Positions 34,776-46,291 of a stretch of DNA of 64,000 nucleotides are shown here, in pieces. This DNA is from Myxococcota bacterium (GTDB taxonomy: Bacteria; Myxococcota; B64-G9). How positions within the stretch are numbered: position 1 is the stretch's first letter; each line of letters begins with the position of its first letter. Where the stretch lies: positions 124,001 to 188,000 of the forward strand of contig JAKLGA010000015.1 in assembly GCA_022710975.1 (NCBI GenBank), read 5' to 3'. A program made the position numbers and the translations under genes. The notes under the pieces were generated by a model. That model was not told the origin of the DNA, searched no databases, and saw only the letters and a list, made by a program, of their open reading frames with translations.

Positions 34776-36851
34776 TCAGCTCCCGGCCGGGGCCGGCTCG
34801 GGCCCGAGCTCGATCTCCTTGATCTCGTCCCGCTTGACGGTCAGCAGGAAGAGCTCCTTCTCGGCCTCGCCGTCCTCGCGGAAGCGGGTGCGTCCGGTGG
34901 CGCCCTCGAAGCCCGCGAGCTCGAGCAGCGCCTTGCGGAAGGCCGGCCGGGTCTGCGGCCGGGCGCCCTCGACCACCTGGCGCACCATGAGGGCCGAGTC
35001 GTGGGCGTGCGCGTCCACCGCGTCCGGGTTGCGGTCGAACTGGGTCTTGAACTTGGCCACGAACATCCGGGTGACCGGCCGGCTGGAGTCGAGGAAGAAG
35101 CCGTCGGTGAAGATGGCGCCCTGCACGTAGCGCTCGGCCCACTCCACCAGCTTCGGGTTGTTCCAGCCGTTGCCGCCCAGCAGGTAGACCATGTCCGGCT
35201 TGTACCCCAGGCTGTCCTTGGTCCGATCGAGCTGGTACTGGCTACTGGTCTTCAGCACGATGTCCTCGAAGGCCAGGGCCGGGGCGAGCAGCGCCACGTT
35301 CTCGAAGTAGTCGGGCACGAAGATGGCCTGGAAGTCGATCTCCGGCTTGAGGGTCTTGCGCAGCTTCTCGACCGCCCGCTGGCGGGCCAGGTTGCTGTCC
35401 GTGTCGCGCCGGATCTTGGCCACCGCCTGGATGTACTCCCAGCGGGCCTGCACCCAGAAGCGCCCGACCATCTTCTTGACCGGCTCGGTGTAGGTCTTGG
35501 TGTCCGGCTCGTAGCGCTCGGCCGCGCGCACCTCGGCTTTGTCGTGCTTGCGGATCTCGTCCCAGAAGGCGTTGACGAAACCCACCCCGTACTTGTCGTT
35601 GGGGTAGAGCAGGGCGAAGCGCTTCACCCCGAGCCTGGCCGTGGCGTAGTCCACCAGGGCCCTGGCCTGGGCCTCGAGGGTGAGGAAGTTGCGGAACACG
35701 TAGGAGCCCACCCCGGTCAGCCCGGGCCGGGCGCTGAGCGCCAGCAGCGGCACCTCCAGCTCCTGGGCCTTGATGGCCGCGGCGTAGGCCTCGCCGGTGA
35801 ACATGGGCCCCAGGACGCAGGCCACGTGCTCCTGGAAGACCAGCTCCTCGACCATGGCCGCGGCCTGCTCGGGCTTGCCGGCCGTGTCGCGGATGACCAG
35901 CACCAGCGCGGGCCGGTCGGCGCGCGGCTCCTCGAACACCCCGGCGCCGAGCTGGATGCTCTCCAGCGCCTTCTGGCCGTACTCGCGGTACTCGCCGGTC
36001 AGCGGTAGCAGCACGCCGATGGCCACCGGGTTCACCTTGTCGCGGTCCAGGATGCGCTTCAGCAGCGCGCCGGCCTCGCCGCTCCGCGCGTGGCCGGGCC
36101 AGCGCGCCACGAAGTCCTCGAGCACCCGGCGCGCCTCACCGAGCTCGCCCACGTGGTAGAAGATCTTGGCCAGCTTCAGCGTGGCCATGTCGGCCGGGAA
36201 GTCGGTCCCGCCGCGCAGGATCTCGACCGCCTCGCGCACGGCCTTGAAGCTGAGCGCGCCGTCCAGGAGATCGGTCACCTTCTGGCCCAGCACCTCGCGC
36301 TGGGCGGGATCGGCCACCAGGCGGTGCAGCGCCGCGTACCAGCGCAGCGCCTCGAGGGGCGCCCCGGCCCGCTCGTAGCTCTCGGCCAGCATGCCGGCCA
36401 CCTCGGCCTTGCGCTTCTCGTCCGGCAGGCGGTCGAAGACCGACTGCAGGGTCGGCAGCGCCTCCTGGACGCGGCCGAGCTGGACCAGCAGCAGGCCCAT
36501 GCGCACGGTCGAGGGCAGGTAGTGCGAGCTCGAGGGGAACTCGGCCACCACCCGGCGGAAGGCCTCCAGGGCCGGCTCGGCGCGCCCGGCGGCCTCGTGC
36601 AGGCCGCCCAGGGCGAACAGGGCGTCGGCCGCCCGCGGACCCTCCGGGAAGTTCTCGAGGTAGGCCTCGAGGCGCGCGCGGGCCTCGTCCGTGCGCCCGG
36701 CCTTGAGCGAGGCCTCGGCGTCCTGGTAGGTGAGCCGCTCGCCCTCCTCCGGGCTCACCTCGCGGCCGCCCACCACGACCGTGGGCGGCGGACAGGCGGG
36801 CAGCAGGCACAGCGCGCACAGGGCGGCGGCGATGGGTCTGAGGCTCGGCAT
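34776..36851 (-). CDS. LpoA-like lipoprotein: TPR repeats plus periplasmic-binding domain
   Basis: A 691-residue envelope lipoprotein (LLPAC, C20). Residues about 35-270 are TPR-like repeats (YQDAEASLKAGRTDEARARLEAYLENFPEG and following). Residues 285-690 form a type I periplasmic-binding fold that opens VAIGVLLPLTGEYREYGQKAL. This N-TPR/C-PBP architecture is that of LpoA/LppC, which activates penicillin-binding protein 1A from the outer membrane. Sequence alone cannot exclude a branched-chain amino-acid sensor. It follows dnaJ by 53 bases and precedes the S2P gene by 10. ATG 36851 is preceded by AGGAAGGG. Confidence 0.78.
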   Translation of the reverse strand: MPSLRPIAAALCALCLLPACPPPTVVVGGREVSPEEGERLTYQDAEASLKAGRTDEARARLEAYLENFPEGPRAADALFALGGLHEAAGRAEPALEAFRRVVAEFPSSSHYLPSTVRMGLLLVQLGRVQEALPTLQSVFDRLPDEKRKAEVAGMLAESYERAGAPLEALRWYAALHRLVADPAQREVLGQKVTDLLDGALSFKAVREAVEILRGGTDFPADMATLKLAKIFYHVGELGEARRVLEDFVARWPGHARSGEAGALLKRILDRDKVNPVAIGVLLPLTGEYREYGQKALESIQLGAGVFEEPRADRPALVLVIRDTAGKPEQAAAMVEELVFQEHVACVLGPMFTGEAYAAAIKAQELEVPLLALSARPGLTGVGSYVFRNFLTLEAQARALVDYATARLGVKRFALLYPNDKYGVGFVNAFWDEIRKHDKAEVRAAERYEPDTKTYTEPVKKMVGRFWVQARWEYIQAVAKIRRDTDSNLARQRAVEKLRKTLKPEIDFQAIFVPDYFENVALLAPALAFEDIVLKTSSQYQLDRTKDSLGYKPDMVYLLGGNGWNNPKLVEWAERYVQGAIFTDGFFLDSSRPVTRMFVAKFKTQFDRNPDAVDAHAHDSALMVRQVVEGARPQTRPAFRKALLELAGFEGATGRTRFREDGEAEKELFLLTVKRDEIKEIELGPEPAPAGS

Positions 36852-36904
36852 CGGTCCCTTCCTCCTCGAGACGCACTCCACTCTGGTCCAGGCCCGGCGT
36901 GGAA

Positions 36905-37684
36905 TCAAGGACCGCGCGCCAGGGCGAGCAGGCGCGCGTGCCGGGGGTAGCGCTCCGCGGGCAGGGCCTCCAGTGCGCGGGCGAGCCGCGCCCGCTCCTC
37001 CGGCGCGAGCCCCCGGGGCAGCTCGAGCTGGAGCGTCACCACCAGATCGCCCCGCGCGCCGCCGCCCTCGGGGGGCAGGCCCTGGCCCCTGAGGCGCAGG
37101 CGCTGACCCTGGCGCGCGCCGGCCGGCACGCGCACCTCGAGCGTCCCCGTCAGGCCCGGCAGCGCGAGCTCGCCGCCCCACAGCGCCACGGGCAGCGGCA
37201 CCGGCAGCGCGCAGGCGAGCTCCCGGCCGCGCCGCTCGAACAGGGGGTGCGCCCGCACCTGCACCTCGATGAGCAGATCGCGGGCCGGCCCCTCGCCCTG
37301 GCCCCGCACCCGCAGCAGGCTGCCGTCCTCGAGGCCCGGCGGGACCCGCACCTCCAGGCCGCGGCGCTCCCCGCGGGCCAGGCGCAGGCGCAGCTGGTAG
37401 CTCGCGCCCGCCACCAGATCACCGAGCTCCACCCGCAGCCGGGTGCGGAGCTCCCGGGCGCCCGGGGCGTGGGGCGCGAGCCGGGCGCGCGGCGCGCGGT
37501 TGAGCTGCCGGTAGGCCGCGGACACCCGGCGGAACTCCTCGGCCCGGCGCGCGTCGCCCGGGTGCCGGTCGGGGTGCAGCTCCTTGGCCAGCCGCCGGAA
37601 GGCGCGCTTGACCTCCTCGCGGCTCGCCCCCGCGGGTAAGCCCAGGATCGCGTGGGGGTCGTCCGCGGGCGGACGGGCAGGCAT
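36905..37684 (-). CDS. DnaJ-type co-chaperone (CbpA-like, no zinc finger)
   Basis: Stimulates the DnaK ATPase and hands over clients. The J domain (residues 8-62) has the essential HPD at 37-39; the rest is two beta-barrel client-binding domains (LRVRGQGEG, LRLRGQGLP motifs) without the zinc-finger or Gly/Phe segments. At 259 residues it is shorter than DnaJ or CbpA because the linker is nearly absent. It begins 11 bases after dnaK, so it is the dedicated partner in this operon. Confidence 0.88.
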   Translation of the reverse strand: MPARPPADDPHAILGLPAGASREEVKRAFRRLAKELHPDRHPGDARRAEEFRRVSAAYRQLNRAPRARLAPHAPGARELRTRLRVELGDLVAGASYQLRLRLARGERRGLEVRVPPGLEDGSLLRVRGQGEGPARDLLIEVQVRAHPLFERRGRELACALPVPLPVALWGGELALPGLTGTLEVRVPAGARQGQRLRLRGQGLPPEGGGARGDLVVTLQLELPRGLAPEERARLARALEALPAERYPRHARLLALARGP

Positions 37685-37695
37685 GGCGCGGGCGC

Positions 37696-39546
<1,851 letters not shown>

Positions 39547-39580
39547 GGGTCTACTGGCCTCCCGCTTCACCCCGGCCCGC

Positions 39581-40321
39581 TCAGTCGCTGGCCGGGCCCT
39601 CCCCGGCGGCGCCCTCGTCCCCGTCCGCGCCTGGCCCCGCCTGTGTTTCTGCCGGCGCCTTCGCGACCACCACCAGGGCCGGTCGCAGCAGGCGATCGCT
39701 CAACATGAACCCGCGGTGGAGCTCCTCCACCACCGTCCCGGGGGGGACGTCGCGGGACTCCTTCTGGCTGATGGCCTCGTGCCGGGCCGGGTCGAAGGGC
39801 TGGCCCTGGGCGCCGAAGGCGACCACCTGGTGCCTGGCCAGGCTGTCGAGGAACTGGCGCAGGACCATCTCCACGCCCTCGCGCAGCGCCGCCAGCGCCT
39901 GATCCGCGGAATCCTTGGGAACGTGGGCCAGGGTCCGATCCAGGTTGTCGACGATCGGCAGCAGGTCCTTGGCGATCCCCTCCAGGCCGTACTTGAGGGC
40001 CTCCTGCTTCTCGCGCTGCGCCCGCTTGCGGATGTTGTCGGCGTCCGCGGCCACCCTGAGCATGCGCTCCTTGGCCTCGGTGGCCGCGGCGCGGGCCTGG
40101 TCCAGCTCCTCCTGCAGGGCCCGCAGCCGCCCGGCGTCGGCCGGCGCTCCGTCGGCGGCGGGCCCGTCGCCCGCGCCGGCCGGAGGCGGCGAGCCCACCT
40201 CCACGGCGACCACGGTCTCCTCGTCGGCCGGCCCGGGGGCGTGCGGGGAGACCCCGCACAGGTCCTCGGCCAGGTCGGCGGGGATCTGCACCTCGAAGCC
40301 CTTCTTGTCCTCTCTGCCCAT
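39581..40321 (-). CDS. grpE: GrpE nucleotide exchange factor
   Basis: Removes ADP from DnaK. Of 246 residues, about 1-75 are a low-complexity acidic/Ala region, 80-140 the long dimerising helix ([34 protein letters not shown]), then the beta-wing ([48 protein letters not shown]). FDPxxHEAI and GYxLxxRxLRPAxVxV-like motifs confirm it. ATG 40321 is the only start with a plausible short leader; the frame's 52 upstream codons run into the promoter. First gene of grpE-dnaK-dnaJ. Confidence 0.93.
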   Translation of the reverse strand: MGREDKKGFEVQIPADLAEDLCGVSPHAPGPADEETVVAVEVGSPPPAGAGDGPAADGAPADAGRLRALQEELDQARAAATEAKERMLRVAADADNIRKRAQREKQEALKYGLEGIAKDLLPIVDNLDRTLAHVPKDSADQALAALREGVEMVLRQFLDSLARHQVVAFGAQGQPFDPARHEAISQKESRDVPPGTVVEELHRGFMLSDRLLRPALVVVAKAPAETQAGPGADGDEGAAGEGPASD

Positions 40322-40373
40322 CGCCTCACTCCACCGGCCTGGCCCTCCGGCGCACAGGCCAGTAAGCCACGGG

Positions 40374-40403
40374 ACTGTATTGCGAACTCGGCTTCGGCTG
40401 CAA
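40374..40403 (-). promoter_or_regulatory. Predicted promoter of the grpE-dnaK-dnaJ operon
   Basis: TTGCAG (40398-40403), 18-base spacer, TACAGT (40374-40379) read on the minus strand. It looks like a housekeeping promoter. No CIRCE element and no CTTGAAA/CCCCAT heat-shock sigma-32 boxes are visible, so heat control, if any, works otherwise. Confidence 0.5.
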
Positions 40404-40448
40404 GGTTTTTTCGGCGCGCCTGCTCCCCGGCCCCCCACCCGAGGCGCC

Positions 40449-40478
40449 TTGACCCCTCCGGGCGGGGTGTGGTTCAAT
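40449..40478 (+). promoter_or_regulatory. Predicted promoter of the regulator-TPR-serS operon
   Basis: TTGACC (40449-40454), 18-base spacer, TTCAAT (40473-40478), about 30 bases before ATG 40510 with its GAGGAG. It is back-to-back with the grpE promoter. Confidence 0.55.
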
Positions 40479-40509
40479 CGGCGCGCGACAGATGGGTCCG
40501 AGGAGCGCC

Positions 40510-41388
40510 ATGGAGCCCGAAGGGCAGACGATCATCAGCCGTCACGGGCGGTTCTTCGCCCGGGGCCAGGCCGTCTTCTCCGAGGGCGAGCCCGCCCTGG
40601 AGATGTACCTGGTCCACAAGGGGCGGGTGCGCGTCGTGCGCCGCGTCGACGGCGAGCCGGTCTGCCTGGAGGTCCTGGGGGAAGGGGACTTCTTCGGGGA
40701 GCGGGCGCTGCTGGCGCCGGGGCCGCGGGCGGTCAGCGCGTTCGCGGACGAGGACACCTGGCTGGTCCCGGTGGACGCGGCCACCCTGCGGGGCCTGCTG
40801 TCCGACCAGCCCGAGGTGGCCTGGCGGTTCGTGGGCCGCCTGGCCGAGCGCCTGGAGTCCCTGGAGGAGCGCCTGCTGGGGCTCATCACCCGGGCCGAGC
40901 GCGGACGGGTGGCCGAGGCGCTCTACCGCCTGGCCGGGGACGCCGGGGACGGCCAGGTGCTGCCGCTCGATCCGGTCCTGCTGGCGACCCGGGCGGGCGT
41001 GCTGCTCGACCGGGCCGAGCGCGATCTCGCGCAGCTCGAGCGCACCGGCGTGCTCGCCAGGGGCGCGGACGGGGCCTGGCGCCTGGCCTCGCGCCGCGCG
41101 CTCGAGGACTACGTGGAGTACTGCGCCCTCAAGGCGCGCTTCGACCCCCTGCACCTGGACGAGCTGGCGACCTTCACCGGCCTGGGCCTGGCCGAGGTGG
41201 AGGCCCTGGCCGAGAAGGTCATCCGCCGGCGGCTCGGCAGGCAAGCGTCCGGGCCGGGGGAGCACCCGCTGCACACGCCGCTGCAGCGTTACCTGGAGCT
41301 CAAGCTGCGCTTCGAGTTCACCCAACCCGCGCGCGACCGGGACCGCGGGGCACGACAGGGGCTGAGGACCGATGAAGGTTCAATGTGA
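40510..41388 (+). CDS. Cyclic-nucleotide-binding-domain protein (CRP/FNR-like sensor)
   Basis: Residues about 10-125 form a cNMP-binding beta-roll: FARGQAVFSEGEPALEMYLVHKGRVRV, then GEGDFFGERALLAPGPRAVSA with the FGE of the ligand pocket. The C-terminal part (about 130-292) is helical and could include a winged helix (LDELATFTGLGLAEVEALAEKVIRRR) but does not match the canonical HTH_CRP closely. It may regulate transcription or act on a protein partner. ATG 40510 is chosen over ATG 40492 because GAGGAG lies 4 bases before it. Its end overlaps the next gene by 17 bases, so the pair is surely coupled. Confidence 0.78.
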   Translation: MEPEGQTIISRHGRFFARGQAVFSEGEPALEMYLVHKGRVRVVRRVDGEPVCLEVLGEGDFFGERALLAPGPRAVSAFADEDTWLVPVDAATLRGLLSDQPEVAWRFVGRLAERLESLEERLLGLITRAERGRVAEALYRLAGDAGDGQVLPLDPVLLATRAGVLLDRAERDLAQLERTGVLARGADGAWRLASRRALEDYVEYCALKARFDPLHLDELATFTGLGLAEVEALAEKVIRRRLGRQASGPGEHPLHTPLQRYLELKLRFEFTQPARDRDRGARQGLRTDEGSM

Positions 41389-44300
41389 GAAGTGCGCGTC
41401 CGAGTACAACATCGACGAGGCACGCATCCCGGCCGAGGGGCTGCAGATCAAGTGCCCGCGCTGCATGGCCGTCTTCCTGGTGACCCGCGGCGCCCAGCCC
41501 GCCACCGCCGGCGATCTGTTCGACCTGGCGGAGGAGCCCGGGTTGCCTCCGCCGCCGGTGGCCGGGGGCAAGGACGACCTGGAGCTGGACCTCGGGGGGG
41601 AGGAGCTGCCCCAGGCGGGTTCGGCCTTCTCCCAGGGCCCGAGCAGCTCCAGCCTGCCCCCCATCGGGGGCGGCTCCAGCCTGCCCCCCATCGGCCGCGG
41701 CTCCAGCCTGCCCCCCATCGGGGGCGGGGCGGCCAGTCGGGCCCCGGCCCCGCCGGCGGCCGGCGGCGGCGGCGCCTTCGACATGCCGCAGGACCTCAGC
41801 GACGAGCCGATGCCGGAGCTCGACGTGCCTCAGCCCACGCCCGGCGCCGAGGGGCAGATCTTCGACTTCATCGACCACGAGATCGGCAGCGAGGATGACG
41901 CCGCCAAGGACGCGCCGGCCGACGTGCGCTACCGCATTCGCCGCAAGAGCGGCAAGGTGTTCGGCCCGTTCGACACCGCCACGGTGAAGAAGATGCTGGG
42001 CGAGCACCAGCTCATGGGCAACGAGGAGGCCTCGGTCGACGGCCGCACGTTCAAGCCGCTGGGCGCCTACGGGGAGTTCGCCGAGGTCATCCGCCAGCTC
42101 ATGGACGAGCCCGTGGTGGCCGCCCCGGGCGAGGCCGGCAACCTGGCCGGCCTGGAAGACGACGCGGCGGTCATCGGCGGCTCGCTGGCGCCCAAGGGGG
42201 TCGAGTTCGCCGACGCGCCCGCCCTGACCAAGCCGAAGCGCGGCGGGGGGCCCGGCGCGGGCCTGTTCCTCGTCCTCGGGCTGGTGGCCCTGGTGGTGCT
42301 GGCCGGGGTGGGCCTGGGCTTCACCAAGTACGGCTTCTTCGGCCTCAAGCTGATCACCGGCAAGGGCGGGGGCGGCGGAGGCGGCGGGGGCGGCTCGGAC
42401 GTGGTCGACGAGAGCCGCATGCACTTCTTCGAGGACACCTGGGCCGGCTACACCAGCGTCGTCAGCATCCTCGATCCGCGCGCCAGGGCCGAGGACGCCA
42501 GCCAGGACGATCTGTCCATCCTGGGGCTGTCCTACGCCGCGCTGCTGCGCAACTACGGCGCCAACGCGGAGTACGTGAAGCGGCTGGGCGAGGTGCTGGA
42601 GCAGCTGCGCGAGGAGGCCCCGGGCAGCGCGGACGTGACCCGGGTGGAGGCGGCCCAGCTCATCCTGGCCGATCCGGTCCAGGCCAGCGCCAGGCTGCAG
42701 CCGCTGCTGGGCGAGAAGTCGCGCGACAAGGAGGCCCTGTACCTGGCCGGCTGGGCGGCCGCCTACCAGAAGAACTGGCGCGACGCGGCCACCTTCTTCG
42801 ATCAGGCCACGGTGATCGATCCGGACTTCGCCAAGGCCTTCCACGCCATGGGGGACATCCAGTCCCTGCAGGGCGACTTCGACAGCGCGGCGGCCTTCTA
42901 CGACAAGGCCCTGGAGAAGAACCCGCGCCACGTGAACTCGGCCGTGGAGCAGGCCCGCATCGCCATCGAGGTCAAGCAGGACTTCCCCCAGGGCGAGGGC
43001 CTGCTGGGGGTGGTGTTCGGCAAGCACTTCGAGTCGCTGGCGCCGGGCGAGCGGGCCAAGGCGCACCACCTGCGGGCCCAGCTCTACATGAAGCAGCGGG
43101 CGCGCGACAAGGTGGTGCAGGAGCTGAACGCGGCCATCAAGCTGGTGCCCTCGCGGGTCGAGTACCTGGCGTTCCTGGGCAACTTCTATCTGGAGATGGG
43201 CGAGTTCGGCAAGGCCAAGGAGATCTTCGAGAACGCGCTCGCGCAGGAGCCCAAGAACCTGGAGGCGCTGCTGGGCAAGGGCCGGGCCCTGTGGCAGAAC
43301 GGCGACATCGTCCAGTCCAAGATCCTGTTCGAGCAGGTGGCCCAGGGCGAGCCCTCCGATCCGCGGCCGATCTACTTCCTGGGCCGGGTGTCCGAGGACC
43401 TCGAGCGCCCCGACGAGGCCGAGAAGCTCTACCAGAAGGCCGCCGAGCTGGCGCCCAACTACCTCATGGCGCGGGTGTCGCTGGCCCGCCTGCTGCTCAA
43501 GCAGGGCAAGCTGGCCGATGCCATGGATCAGCTCTCGCAGGCCAGCAAGGTCAACCCCAACTCGGCCCTGGTGCGCAACGGGCTGGGCGAGGTCTACCTG
43601 GAGCAGAAGAACATCCGCCTGGCCGAGACCGAGTTCCGCGAGGCGCTGAAGCTCGATCCCGAGCTGGCCTCGGCCCACTTCAACCTGGCGCGGGCGCTGC
43701 GCGACTCGGGCCGCATCCCCGAGTCGCTGGAGGAGTTCGAGAAGGTGGCCGGCATCTCGCCGCGCTACCCGGATCTCGCCCTGGAGCAGGGCTGGTCGCT
43801 GTACCAGAGCAAGCGCTACCCCGACGCGCTCAAGATGTACGAGGCCGCCATCCGCGACAACCCCAAGGACGACCGCCTGTACGTGCGGGCGGGGCTGTCG
43901 GCCAAGGCCGGCAAGGACGCCCAGGCCGCCCTGAAGCACTTCCAGATGGCGGCCGGGCTGAACCCCAGGAACGCCGAGGCGCTGTTCCAGCTGGCGCTGA
44001 TCTTCCAGGAGCAGAAGGACCACGAGCAGGCCCTCGACCTGCTGCGCAAGGCCGGCGAGCTGGAGAAGGAGCGGGCCGAGACGCACTTCCACATGGGCCT
44101 GTCGCTGATGGCCACCGAGCTGGTCACCGACGCCATCGACGAGTTCCGTACCGCCATCCGCCTCAAGCCCGACTACGTCGAGGCGCTGCTCTTCCTGGGC
44201 CGGGCGCTGGCCGAGCGCCAGCTGCAGACCGAGGCCATCCAGTACTTCAACCAGGTGCTCAAGGTGCAGCCCGACCGCGTCGACGTGCTGCTCGATCTGG

Positions 44301-44635
44301 GCGACTGCCACACCCAGCTCAACAACTACGCCAAGGCGCTGATCGCCTACAAGGGCGCGGTGACCAAGAACCCCCGGGCCAAGCAGGCGGCCTACCGGCT
44401 GGCGCGCACCTACGACGAGCTGAACAGGAAGGCCGACGCCATCAAGTACTACCTGCTGGCCGCGCGGCAGGAGCCCGACGACGCCATGCCGCACTACTAC
44501 CTGGGCTACATCTACAAGGCCCAGGGCAAGAACAAGCAGGCCAAGGCCGAGTTCCGCCGCTACCTCGAGCTCCGGCCCGACGCGCCGGACGCCGACGAGG
44601 TGCGCGAGGAGATCGAGTACCTGCGGGGAGGGTGA
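41372..44635 (+). CDS. Zinc-ribbon/GYF-like/TPR single-pass membrane protein
   Basis: A 1087-residue modular protein. Residues 1-40 are an MJ0042-type zinc ribbon (C5, C8, C28, C31). A disordered linker contains three SLPPIGxGS repeats (95-121). About 186-245 is a GYF_2-like domain (YRIRRKSGKVFGPFDTATVK). One membrane helix spans about 297-318, then ten consecutive glycines, then about 18 TPR repeats from 385 to the end. The ribbon and GYF parts would face the cytoplasm and the TPR solenoid the periplasm. Similar ribbon-TPR proteins in Myxococcota are linked to motility and secretion complexes, but the role here is unknown. It is coupled to the cNMP-binding protein and followed by serS after 11 bases. 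Confidence 0.75.
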   Translation: MKVQCEKCASEYNIDEARIPAEGLQIKCPRCMAVFLVTRGAQPATAGDLFDLAEEPGLPPPPVAGGKDDLELDLGGEELPQAGSAFSQGPSSSSLPPIGGGSSLPPIGRGSSLPPIGGGAASRAPAPPAAGGGGAFDMPQDLSDEPMPELDVPQPTPGAEGQIFDFIDHEIGSEDDAAKDAPADVRYRIRRKSGKVFGPFDTATVKKMLGEHQLMGNEEASVDGRTFKPLGAYGEFAEVIRQLMDEPVVAAPGEAGNLAGLEDDAAVIGGSLAPKGVEFADAPALTKPKRGGGPGAGLFLVLGLVALVVLAGVGLGFTKYGFFGLKLITGKGGGGGGGGGGSDVVDESRMHFFEDTWAGYTSVVSILDPRARAEDASQDDLSILGLSYAALLRNYGANAEYVKRLGEVLEQLREEAPGSADVTRVEAAQLILADPVQASARLQPLLGEKSRDKEALYLAGWAAAYQKNWRDAATFFDQATVIDPDFAKAFHAMGDIQSLQGDFDSAAAFYDKALEKNPRHVNSAVEQARIAIEVKQDFPQGEGLLGVVFGKHFESLAPGERAKAHHLRAQLYMKQRARDKVVQELNAAIKLVPSRVEYLAFLGNFYLEMGEFGKAKEIFENALAQEPKNLEALLGKGRALWQNGDIVQSKILFEQVAQGEPSDPRPIYFLGRVSEDLERPDEAEKLYQKAAELAPNYLMARVSLARLLLKQGKLADAMDQLSQASKVNPNSALVRNGLGEVYLEQKNIRLAETEFREALKLDPELASAHFNLARALRDSGRIPESLEEFEKVAGISPRYPDLALEQGWSLYQSKRYPDALKMYEAAIRDNPKDDRLYVRAGLSAKAGKDAQAALKHFQMAAGLNPRNAEALFQLALIFQEQKDHEQALDLLRKAGELEKERAETHFHMGLSLMATELVTDAIDEFRTAIRLKPDYVEALLFLGRALAERQLQTEAIQYFNQVLKVQPDRVDVLLDLGDCHTQLNNYAKALIAYKGAVTKNPRAKQAAYRLARTYDELNRKADAIKYYLLAARQEPDDAMPHYYLGYIYKAQGKNKQAKAEFRRYLELRPDAPDADEVREEIEYLRGG
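41651..41731 (+). repeat. Three 27-bp tandem repeats in a linker
   Basis: Three copies of a 27-base unit encode SLPPIGGGS, SLPPIGRGS and SLPPIGGG in the disordered linker between the zinc ribbon and the GYF-like domain. Third positions differ slightly, so the duplication is not brand-new. Confidence 0.85.
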
Positions 44636-44640
44636 GGTAG

Positions 44641-45924
<1,284 letters not shown>

Positions 45925-45939
45925 GGCGAGGGCGGGCCC

Positions 45940-46287
45940 TTGCGCGTGCTCAACCAGACCCGCGGCCAGGTGCTGGCCGAGCGCGCCTGGGAGGCCCTGA
46001 GCGCGGGCGCGCGCATGAAGGGCCTGCTGGGCCGGGACGGGCTGGCGGCGGGCGAGGGGCTGTACATCCGGCCGTGCACCTCGATCCACAGCTGCTTCAT
46101 GCGCTTCGTGTTCGACGCGGTCTTCGTGGGCCAGGACGGCCGGGTGCTGCACGCCGTCCGGCGCATGCGGCCCTGGCGCCTGTCCCGCATCGTGCTCGCG
46201 GCCGAGGGCGTGCTGGAGCTGCCCGCGGGCGTGCTCGAGGCGACCGGCACCGAGCCGGGCGATCAACTCGTGTTCGAGGGGAGGTGA
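45940..46287 (+). CDS. DUF192-family protein
   Basis: A 115-residue protein of the DUF192 family, known by its KGLLGRxxLxxGEGLxIxPCxSIHxxFMRFxxDxxF pattern, seen here almost intact (GLLGRDGLAAGEGL, CTSIHSCFMRFVFDAVFV). The biochemical role of the family is not settled. The start is a TTG at 45940. It sits 15 bases after serS and 4 before the oxidoreductase. Confidence 0.85.
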   Translation: MRVLNQTRGQVLAERAWEALSAGARMKGLLGRDGLAAGEGLYIRPCTSIHSCFMRFVFDAVFVGQDGRVLHAVRRMRPWRLSRIVLAAEGVLELPAGVLEATGTEPGDQLVFEGR

Positions 46288-46291
46288 GCCC

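Noticed and set aside
40322-40509. A CIRCE element or sigma-32 promoter before grpE-dnaK.
   Set aside because: TTAGCACTC/GAGTGCTAA and CTTGAAA-N-CCCCAT are not present. Only housekeeping-like boxes and a divergent promoter are seen.
41651-41731. Repeats that might be a CRISPR array.
   Set aside because: The 27-base units are contiguous, in frame and coding (SLPPIGGGS); there are no spacers and no cas genes.
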